Source: an uncultured Bacteroidales bacterium
Lineage (GTDB): Bacteria; Bacteroidota; Bacteroidia; Bacteroidales; UBA932
Assembly: GCA_947167015.1 (NCBI GenBank)
Contig: CAMVGM010000006.1
Location: 1 to 63,492 of the forward strand
Length of the DNA stretch: 63,492 nucleotides
Direction: 5' to 3'
Below, in pieces: positions 44,580 to 52,018 of the stretch. Each line of letters begins with the position of its first letter. Positions within the stretch are counted from its first letter, which is position 1. The notes under the pieces were generated by a model that was given only the letters and a program-made list of their open reading frames with translations, searched no databases and had not been told where the DNA came from. A program made the position numbers and the translations under genes.

Positions 44580-45452
44580 ATGAAGAACACATTATCTATT
44601 GTTATATTGATAATTATTATTTGTCTTCCTTCCACTGGGCAAATTTGCGTTTTAGATGAAAACGGAAGGGCGTTTTACTCTTATGGAGGAATCGCTAATT
44701 TAGCTGAAGAATTATTCCTTTATCGGGATATTTATGGAGAGTACCCTAAAAATAAAAAAATGCTTCTTGACTTCATCTTAAGTGAAGATAGATATGACAG
44801 CACTGATAGCCTATTGTTTCATGACCAAATCTCTATAAGGAGAAAATCTTTGACAAAGTTGTTAAAAAACCGTAGGAATAAGCTAACCATTTCTCGCGAT
44901 ACTTGTTCGTTCTACGTTGCGAAAAAGAGAACAACAATCCGATGTTTTGGTGGAGTTGCTGAATTGCAGAAATCAGACTCCTATATGTTCCGGCGTTGGA
45001 CTTTTTCTCGTTTTTTTGATAAAGATGGTCATTGTTTACGCTCTCTTAGCTCTGAGTCTCCTTTTATGCCTCAAGATATCACCAAGCGATTCAGCACTGT
45101 TGTCACGACAGAGTCGAGAAGTATTATTGAGCGAGATATTATAGTTAATCAAAAGTTGACTACACCTGTGCTTATTCCTATTACTATGACTAGAGATGGG
45201 GTATTTAATTACGACATATCATCCCTGAAAGACCTCCGCCTTTTTTACCAGGAAATCGGCAAACCATTCATAACGGATAATACGATAGGCCCAATTGCAA
45301 TAGAAGATGCTCTCGATTCTAACTATCTGTATGCGATGAAAGCCTATCTTATAGGTTTTTTTGATAAGCACGAAGAAGTTGACAGTATACGGCTATGGGA
45401 ACCTATTCTCTTCAACAATCCACAAACTGCAACAATGCTACAGCACCATTAG
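44580..45452 (+). CDS. Secreted AT-rich protein, candidate immunity to the main RHS tip
   Basis: A 290-residue protein from the ATG at 44580, 10 bp after the RHS stop codon; the 17 codons of open frame upstream overlap the RHS gene. It has a signal peptide (MKNTLSIVILIIIICLPSTG). The rest is charged with no motif I recognise (GGIANLAEELFLYRDIYGEYP, TKRFSTVVTTESRSIIERD). Base composition is strongly AT-rich, like the tip and unlike the RHS core, so tip and this gene were probably acquired together. Position marks it as the immunity gene. A signal peptide suggests the toxin is neutralised in the periplasm or at the membrane. Its 3' end overlaps the open frame of the next RHS piece. Confidence 0.65.
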   Translation: MKNTLSIVILIIIICLPSTGQICVLDENGRAFYSYGGIANLAEELFLYRDIYGEYPKNKKMLLDFILSEDRYDSTDSLLFHDQISIRRKSLTKLLKNRRNKLTISRDTCSFYVAKKRTTIRCFGGVAELQKSDSYMFRRWTFSRFFDKDGHCLRSLSSESPFMPQDITKRFSTVVTTESRSIIERDIIVNQKLTTPVLIPITMTRDGVFNYDISSLKDLRLFYQEIGKPFITDNTIGPIAIEDALDSNYLYAMKAYLIGFFDKHEEVDSIRLWEPILFNNPQTATMLQHH

Positions 45453-46933
45453 ATAATACGTGGGGAATCCGCTGCAAACTGACTTTAGCGATACGGACGG
45501 GTACCTCAACCTGGGCGATGGTTGATGACCCGACCCTCACCCGCACCGGTAACCAGCTGACGTCGGTGTCGGATTCCGAATCGGCGGCGTATAGCGGGGA
45601 CTTCAACGCTGCGGCTGGCGCCAGCACCTACAATGCCAACGGGGCTCTGGCGACGGACTCTGGACGTGGGATCTCCTCCGTCACCTGGAACGAGATCGAC
45701 CTCCCGCAGACGGTCACGTTCTCCAATGGATTGACGATCAACTACTACTATGCCGCCGACGGCACCAAACTTCGGGAGGTGCGGACGGTTTCCGGCACTG
45801 CGACCACCATCGACTGGTGCGGGGACCTCGTCCTCGAGAAGGTCGGCGACGGCACACGTGCCGCCAAGCGCCTGCGGCTCGACGGCGGCTATGTGGACCT
45901 TGCCTCGGGAGTCACGGCAAGACGCCATTTCGTCCGGGACCACCTGGGTTCCGTCCGTGCGGTCGTAAACGATTCCGGGACGGTCCTGGAGACCGACGAC
46001 TACTACCCGCTGGGCGGGCCGCTGCCGAGCGGGACCTCGACAACCCTCCAGCCCGAGAAGTACCAGGGCAAGGAGTGGAACCCCGCCGCCTCCTTCAACG
46101 TCTACGACTTCGGCGCCCGCCTCTACGACCCGGCCCTCGGCCGCTGGCTCTCGCAGGACCCGCTCGCGGAGAAGTATTATCTGCATTCGCCGTATCTGTT
46201 CTGCGCGGGAAATCCGATGAGGTTTGTGGATCCGACGGGGATGTTGACAGACGATTATTATAATCTTATTAATGGGAAATATCTTGGGAGTGACGCATTT
46301 GGCACATCTCCGAGACTGATTGATTCCGGATTGTATAGTTCAATTACTGGTGGTAAGACCATGACGAAAAACTTATCCAGTATTGAAAGGTTACGAGACA
46401 ACAGTACAACCATTTCTATTGATTGGAATCAAATAGAGGAACATGCCCAAAGCGTTGCGGATTTATCAAGAGAAAGTCGCTTAGAGCATCAGGCCATCCT
46501 AGTCTTAGATCGAGAAAGAGCGAAAGTCACATCTGTTCTAGGACCAGTCGGCACAAATTCACATGCTGAGATCCCACACTTTCCTGCCCCAGTTACTGGT
46601 GTGAGTTTTTATGACCGTCCCGGTGGTTTAATCATTATTGGAGAAATACATGGTCACCCAGCATCTGAGAAAGCAGGAATGAGTACAGAACATACTATGT
46701 CCCCTGACTTCGATGTCCCTCTTGCAAAAAAGATGCAAATACCGATCTATGGCATTGACGCTATGTATGGAAAGAACGGAGATTCTATGCCTGTTCATAT
46801 GGTTACTCCAGATGGTAATATTATTAGAAATGTCAGACAGACCATTGGGAATAACATCTTCAGTAGATACCCAAACTGGGGTCTTGATGCTCTTAAGTTC
46901 TGGGGGAGAAGTTCCTTCCCGCAATATCTTTAA
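45395..46933 (+). CDS. Orphan RHS core with JAB-metalloprotease-like tip
   Basis: A 512-residue open frame. Only residues about 46-281 (from base 45530) are RHS core; the first 45 are not RHS-like and no convincing start exists, so it is an orphan module without signal or repeats. The tip (about 282-512, AT-rich) has a JAB/JAMM-like pattern: LEHQAILVLDRERAKV, then IIIGEIHGHP (Glu417, His419, His421) and TMSPDFDVPLAKKMQIPIYGID (Ser436, Asp438/Asp440). The spacing from HxH to Ser is longer than in classical JAMM proteases, so this is a tentative call. JAB-type tips are known among RHS toxins. It can become active if recombination at the shared core joins it to the main RHS gene. Confidence 0.75.
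   Translation: MGTYSLQQSTNCNNATAPLDNTWGIRCKLTLAIRTGTSTWAMVDDPTLTRTGNQLTSVSDSESAAYSGDFNAAAGASTYNANGALATDSGRGISSVTWNEIDLPQTVTFSNGLTINYYYAADGTKLREVRTVSGTATTIDWCGDLVLEKVGDGTRAAKRLRLDGGYVDLASGVTARRHFVRDHLGSVRAVVNDSGTVLETDDYYPLGGPLPSGTSTTLQPEKYQGKEWNPAASFNVYDFGARLYDPALGRWLSQDPLAEKYYLHSPYLFCAGNPMRFVDPTGMLTDDYYNLINGKYLGSDAFGTSPRLIDSGLYSSITGGKTMTKNLSSIERLRDNSTTISIDWNQIEEHAQSVADLSRESRLEHQAILVLDRERAKVTSVLGPVGTNSHAEIPHFPAPVTGVSFYDRPGGLIIIGEIHGHPASEKAGMSTEHTMSPDFDVPLAKKMQIPIYGIDAMYGKNGDSMPVHMVTPDGNIIRNVRQTIGNNIFSRYPNWGLDALKFWGRSSFPQYL
45537..46236 (+). repeat. RHS core repeat, copy B (in the orphan module)
   Basis: The second copy of the 700-bp block at 43191-43890, in direct orientation. Recombination between the copies would delete the 2.35 kb that hold tip 1 and immunity 1 and fuse the main RHS gene to the JAB-like tip in frame. 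Confidence 0.9.
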
Positions 46934-46944
46934 TTGGATTTGAC

Positions 46945-47730
46945 ATGAAACATGTGTTGTGTATTCTGTATTTTGTAATCTTTTCTTTACAACCGATTGT
47001 TTACCAATTACCAAAAAATAGCGAAAGAAAAGCTATCCATTGGATTAGATTATTGCCCCATGAAAATCAGGATTCCGTTTATTTTCGAATCAGGAAAAAT
47101 CCACAGGATTCTCATGGATTCGTAATTAGTTGTTGTACCCTTGACCTCAATGACCATTGGAGTAATATTGCCCGTCTATCTAATCGTTATTTTCGTATAA
47201 GAAATAATCATTACCCTATTGTATTGGACTACGATGAAGATTATTCTTTAACAAGTGATCAGGCTCTTTCCTTACCCGGAAAAGCCGGTCACAGGGAAGG
47301 ACTGATAAAAAGAGTCTTCACTATTTTTCATGGTTATGAGTTCGTTATAAAGAACAAAAAGAACAATCGTTTTGGGTCAGGCCCCCATAATAATCCGGTA
47401 TCATTAGATAAGGCTTTCTCTTCTCCAATAGTTTATTATATTAACGACAGTATCGAAGGTGCTTTGTGTTCCTATTTGGATTCTATGCCAGTCTCTACTC
47501 AAGAATTATTTTTAGCTTATTATTCGCAAAATGTGAATGAATGCAAACTGGGGTTATATTATACGGAATGGGATGAATCGAGGACGAGAGAAAGAACAAA
47601 TAGATTCTTGATAATTAATGAGTTGAGAATCCCACTTTATTTTGATTACGATGATTTCTTCTGGGAAGACGATAATAAAAAACGATTGCTAAGAAAAGGT
47701 ATAGAGATTGTATGGGACTTGAGGAAATGA
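46945..47730 (+). CDS. Secreted AT-rich protein, candidate immunity to the JAB-like tip
   Basis: A 261-residue protein starting 11 bp after the orphan RHS stop codon, with a signal peptide (MKHVLCILYFVIFSLQPIVYQ). It is rich in aromatic and charged residues (HWIRLLPHENQDSVYFRIRKN, RNNHYPIVLDYDEDYSL, IPLYFDYDDFFWEDDNKKR). No known domain is recognised. It is strongly AT-rich, as is the tip before it. The arrangement repeats the tip-immunity order of the main gene. The two candidate immunity proteins show no obvious similarity to each other, as expected if each fits a different toxin. Confidence 0.6.
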   Translation: MKHVLCILYFVIFSLQPIVYQLPKNSERKAIHWIRLLPHENQDSVYFRIRKNPQDSHGFVISCCTLDLNDHWSNIARLSNRYFRIRNNHYPIVLDYDEDYSLTSDQALSLPGKAGHREGLIKRVFTIFHGYEFVIKNKKNNRFGSGPHNNPVSLDKAFSSPIVYYINDSIEGALCSYLDSMPVSTQELFLAYYSQNVNECKLGLYYTEWDESRTRERTNRFLIINELRIPLYFDYDDFFWEDDNKKRLLRKGIEIVWDLRK

Positions 47731-47734
47731 GGGT

Positions 47735-47885
47735 CGTCGTGGCTGGTGGGAGTACGACAACCACGACCATCGACTGGTGTGGGGACCTTGTCCTGGAGAA
47801 GGTCGGCAGCGCCGCCCGCGCCGCCAGGCGCCTGCGGCTCGACGGTGACTACTACCCCCCTCGGTGGGCCGCTCCCGACCGGGGA
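47735..47885 (+). pseudogene. Decayed RHS core remnant
   Basis: The plus strand reads TTTTIDWCGDLVLEKVG and RLRLDG, matching the RHS core of the two copies upstream. It jumps directly to DYYP with about 45 codons missing (the FVRDHLGSVRAVVNDSG part). An extra C in the proline codons then shifts the frame of PLGGPLPTG. It is a scar of a third module, ending about 20 bp from the ispH stop codon. It marks the right-hand edge of the array. Confidence 0.85.
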
Positions 47886-47906
47886 TAGAATTCTCTTCAA
47901 GAAGTA

Positions 47907-48797
47907 TTATATCATCTTGATGGCCTGCGCCACTTCCTCCAGGAGCCACTTGGGCGTGGAGGTGGCGCCGCACACGCCTACGCGGTCTTCCGGGCGGAAC
48001 CATTCGCGCCGCAGGGCGTCGGCGCTCCCGATGTGCCAGGTGCGGATGTTGGCGCGGCTGCAAAGCTCGCACAGGACCTTGCCGTTGGAACTCTCCTTGC
48101 CGGACACGAACACGACCACGTCGTGGGCCCGGGCGAATTCGGACAGTTCGCGGTGGCGGGAGGCCACCTGGCGGCAGATGGTGTCGTGCACCGACAGGGA
48201 CGCGCCCGCGGCCATCGCCCCGGAGAGGACCTCCCGGACCTGCCGGTAGCCCTCGGGGCTCATCGTCGTCTGCGAAAAGAGTTCGATGTCGCGGTCGGTG
48301 CGCAGCGTTCCGTCTTCCAGCCGCTCCCGGAGCTGCTCCGGGGTCTCCACCACGGTCACCCCGCCGTCCACCTGGCCCACCAGGCCGAGCACTTCCGGAT
48401 GGCCGATCTTGCCGAAGATGACGATCTGCCCGCCGCCTGCACGGAGGCGTTCGTAGGCCTCGCGGATCTTCTTCTGCAGGCCCAGCACCACCGGACAGGT
48501 GCAGTCTATCAACTTGAAACCCAATTCCTTGACGCGCTCGTACACCTGCGGCGGTTCGCCGTGCGCCCGGATCAGCAGGGTCTCCCCCGTCACCGGTCCG
48601 CTCATCTGCTGAAGGTCCTCCTTGCCGAGGGTCACGAGCCCGCGCCGCTGCAGGCGCGCGAGTTCTTCCTCGTTGTGCACGATGGCGCCGAGCGAGTACA
48701 GGCGGCCGCCTTCGGCATCCAGCACGCGCTCCGCTTCCGAGATGGCGCGGATCACGCCGCCGCAGAAGCCGGAATGGGGATCGATCTCAACTTGCAT
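47907..48797 (-). CDS. ispH: 4-hydroxy-3-methylbut-2-enyl diphosphate reductase (IspH)
   Basis: The last enzyme of the MEP pathway, making IPP and DMAPP. The 296-residue protein has three conserved Fe-S ligand cysteines in SGFCGGV (about residue 12), LIDCTCPVV (about 95) and VHDTIC (about 204). It also has RAHGEPP, FGKIGHPEV and VGVCGATSTPKWLLEEV. It begins at an ATG that shares one base with the cmk stop codon, so the two are coupled; cmk-ispH is a usual Bacteroidetes pair. The RHS remnant ends only about 20 bp beyond its stop codon. Confidence 0.95.
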   Translation of the reverse strand: MQVEIDPHSGFCGGVIRAISEAERVLDAEGGRLYSLGAIVHNEEELARLQRRGLVTLGKEDLQQMSGPVTGETLLIRAHGEPPQVYERVKELGFKLIDCTCPVVLGLQKKIREAYERLRAGGGQIVIFGKIGHPEVLGLVGQVDGGVTVVETPEQLRERLEDGTLRTDRDIELFSQTTMSPEGYRQVREVLSGAMAAGASLSVHDTICRQVASRHRELSEFARAHDVVVFVSGKESSNGKVLCELCSRANIRTWHIGSADALRREWFRPEDRVGVCGATSTPKWLLEEVAQAIKMI

Positions 48798-49498
48798 TAC
48801 AGTTCCTCCGGCGCATTCAGCAGGCCGAATTTCCCGCGGATGAGGCCCTCCGCCCAGGCAATCTCCTCGGTGAGGCCCATCTCGGAGTTGTTCAGCTCGA
48901 AGGCATCCTCCGCCCGGCGCAGGGGGGACGTCTCCCGGTGGGAGTCGATGTAGTCGCGCTCCAGCAGGTTCTTCATCACCTCCTCGAACACCGGGCTCTC
49001 GCCCTTGGAGACGAGTTCGTCGAAGCGGCGCTGGGCGCGCACTTCGGGACGGGCGGTCATGAAGATCTTGACCTCCGCGTTCGGGAACACGGTGGTGCCG
49101 ATGTCACGGCCGTCCATCACCACGCGGCCGGCCTCCGAGAAAGCGTGAAGGCGCTCGTCCACCCAGGTGCGGATGTAAGGCACGGCGGCGATGGGGCTTA
49201 CCTGCGAGGAGACTTCCATCGTGCGGATCTCCTTCTCGATGTTGCGCTCGCCCATATGGAGGATGGTACCTGGCGCGAAATGCAGGTCGAGCCCTTCCAG
49301 CGCCTTTTCCAGCGCCGGGTCGATCACGTTGTCCGGGGAGATCAGCCCCTGCTCCTGGGCGAAGAGGGTCACGCCGCGGTACATCGCACCGGAGTCGAGG
49401 TACAGGAAATCGAAGTGCTTGGCGATCAGTTTGGCCAGCGTGCTCTTGCCGGTGGAGGAATAGCCGTCGATGGCGATGGTGATATCAGGGATGCGCAT
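48797..49498 (-). CDS. cmk: Cytidylate kinase
   Basis: Phosphorylates CMP and dCMP. The 233-residue NMP kinase has the P-loop IDGYSSTGKSTLAKLIA, LYLDSGAMYRGVTL, MDGRDIGTTVFPNAEVKIF and a lid region (ARPEVRAQRRFDEL). The length and motifs match Bacteroidetes Cmk. The -7 box TATCTTTG lies 32 bp upstream. Its stop overlaps the ispH start by one base. Confidence 0.95.
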   Translation of the reverse strand: MRIPDITIAIDGYSSTGKSTLAKLIAKHFDFLYLDSGAMYRGVTLFAQEQGLISPDNVIDPALEKALEGLDLHFAPGTILHMGERNIEKEIRTMEVSSQVSPIAAVPYIRTWVDERLHAFSEAGRVVMDGRDIGTTVFPNAEVKIFMTARPEVRAQRRFDELVSKGESPVFEEVMKNLLERDYIDSHRETSPLRRAEDAFELNNSEMGLTEEIAWAEGLIRGKFGLLNAPEEL

Positions 49499-49529
49499 AA
49501 TACCTGTGGTTTAGCTTTTAGTGAGAATA

Positions 49530-49537
49530 CAAAGATA
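49530..49537 (-). promoter_or_regulatory. -7 promoter element of cmk-ispH
   Basis: TATCTTTG on the minus strand, 32 bp before the cmk ATG, in the short gap after the GH127-like gene. A -33 box is not obvious (a T-rich stretch only). Confidence 0.5.
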
Positions 49538-49560
49538 CTGAATTATTCTCTGAAAAAGAA

Positions 49561-51201
49561 TCAATGGATGATCACCTTCGAATAGCCGCTCTCCCGGCAG
49601 ACTTTCGGGTCGAGCAGGTGATAGACCGGCGTGGCGGGGGCGTCCCCTTCCGTGCCGTAAAGCAGCGGGCCGGTGCCGCTCATAAACGGGCCGTGGCCGT
49701 CTTCCGCCGGGTTCTCCAGCTCGAAGGTCGCAGGCAGCAGCCGGAAGGCCAGCCGGATGCAGTCCCCGGCGCGGAACTTCCGCTCGAGGCGCAGGAACCC
49801 GTTCTCGAACACGGCGGGCTGCTCCTCGCCGTTGACCTCCAGCCGGTAGTCCACGCTGCCGTAAGGCTCCCGCAGGCGCAGGGCGCGCACGGCGGCGGAG
49901 GGCCGCTCCACCGTCAGCACGATTTCGGCGTTTTCCGTCTCGAAGGGATAGTTGGTCCGCTCCGTCAGCCGGAAGCCGTCCAGGTCCAGCGCGCAGTCGC
50001 GGTAGAAAGGCAGCACCAGGTCCTTCCCGTCGCGGAAGAAGGCGTACGAGGCGGCGCTGGACAGGCCCTCGGCGCCGCGCATCGTGCAGCACCAGGAAGC
50101 CTCGTCCGTGCGGACGGCCAGGTCATTGCGGCCCGTGTGGACCGACGGGCAGAAGTCGCAGCCGAAGCCGCCGTTCTCCCGCTGGTCGTGGCAGAGGCCG
50201 TTGTAGTAGATCAGTTCCGCCTGGTCGAGGTACGCGGGGTCGCCGGTGTGCTGCCAGAGCTGCACGGCCACCATGTAGGAGTCCACCACGGCGCAGGGCT
50301 CCGACCAGGTGTCGTAGCGGCAGAACCAGTTGTAGTTCTGGAAACCGGCCGTCATGCCGTATTTCCGATAGAGTTCCCAGCGCTTCTGCACCTCGGGGAT
50401 GTAGGATTCGTCGCCGGTGATCTCGGCATAGCGGATCAGGCCGCGGCAGGCGGTCAGCGAGGCGTGGGTCTGGGCGCGGATGCCCACCAGGTCCACTTCC
50501 AGGAAGCGGGCGATCAGTTCGTCGATGAGTTCCTTCAGCTCCTCCCCGCCAATGAGCTTGTAGGCGTGGATGAGGCCCTCCATCCCGATGAACACGCAAC
50601 CGATGTCGGAGGAAAGGATCCACTCGGCGTCATTGTAAACGATTTCGCCGATGGCGTCGCCCAGGTTCTTGCGCCGGGCCGCCGGGTCGATGGGATAGTC
50701 CTTGAATTTGCCCTTGCCGTGCATGAAGAGGCCGTTCACGATGGCGCGGATGCGGTCCAGCGCCACCGGATCGCCCGTCCACTCATAATACTCGCAGAGC
50801 CCGCGCAGCACCCAGCCGTTGCCGGAGAGCTGCTGCTCGTTGAGCACGCCGTCGTACTCCGGGCCGAAGTAGCCCTGCGCGTTCATGAATTGCGGGTAAT
50901 GGTCCAGGATGGTCTTGAGGTACAGGGGTTCCCGGCCGCCTGCGCGGGCGTCGCACACGAGTCCCAGCACGATGCGTCCCTGGGCATCGCCGGGCCATTC
51001 CAGCCACAGGCGGGAATGGAATACGGAATCCGGCCGGTACATCTCGTCTTCGAGCCGGTCGAAGTTGCGGTCGATGCGGACGGCGAGTTCGCCGCCGGTG
51101 CGGATGGCTTCCAGGGGAACGGGCGTGATGCCTGCCAGCTGCCGGGTGCAGGAGAACACCAGCAGGCAGCCCATCAAAAGGGTGGACAGATAACGGTTCA
51201 T
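49561..51201 (-). CDS. GH127-like (DUF1680-type) lipoprotein glycosidase
   Basis: A 546-residue protein with a lipoprotein signal (LLVFSC, Cys18). It has an (alpha/alpha)6-barrel style body and a C-terminal beta domain, as in GH127/DUF1680 enzymes (beta-L-arabinofuranosidases and relatives). The zinc/cysteine active-site pattern of GH127 is visible: Glu301-x-Cys303 in WSEPCAVVDSY and the Cys371-Cys372 pair in WCCTMRGAEGL. Overall similarity to characterised members is low, so the sugar is uncertain; L-arabinose is a component of pectin side chains. It stands alone between cmk and lptB, 62 bp from cmk, and not with the pectin operon. Confidence 0.72.
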   Translation of the reverse strand: MNRYLSTLLMGCLLVFSCTRQLAGITPVPLEAIRTGGELAVRIDRNFDRLEDEMYRPDSVFHSRLWLEWPGDAQGRIVLGLVCDARAGGREPLYLKTILDHYPQFMNAQGYFGPEYDGVLNEQQLSGNGWVLRGLCEYYEWTGDPVALDRIRAIVNGLFMHGKGKFKDYPIDPAARRKNLGDAIGEIVYNDAEWILSSDIGCVFIGMEGLIHAYKLIGGEELKELIDELIARFLEVDLVGIRAQTHASLTACRGLIRYAEITGDESYIPEVQKRWELYRKYGMTAGFQNYNWFCRYDTWSEPCAVVDSYMVAVQLWQHTGDPAYLDQAELIYYNGLCHDQRENGGFGCDFCPSVHTGRNDLAVRTDEASWCCTMRGAEGLSSAASYAFFRDGKDLVLPFYRDCALDLDGFRLTERTNYPFETENAEIVLTVERPSAAVRALRLREPYGSVDYRLEVNGEEQPAVFENGFLRLERKFRAGDCIRLAFRLLPATFELENPAEDGHGPFMSGTGPLLYGTEGDAPATPVYHLLDPKVCRESGYSKVIIH

Positions 51202-51220
51202 ATCGGTATTATACTAACGG

Positions 51221-52006
<786 letters not shown>

Positions 52007-52018
52007 CTCGTCAGCGTG

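Noticed and set aside
45395..45529. First 45 codons of the orphan RHS frame as a real N-terminus
   Set aside because: They overlap the end of the immunity gene, have no signal peptide or RHS similarity, and RHS homology begins only near 45530; treated as chance open frame at a recombination junction.
43191..46236. Insertion sequence or transposon as the cause of the duplication
   Set aside because: No transposase, terminal inverted repeats or target duplication seen; the repeat is RHS coding sequence and fits tip-cassette exchange.
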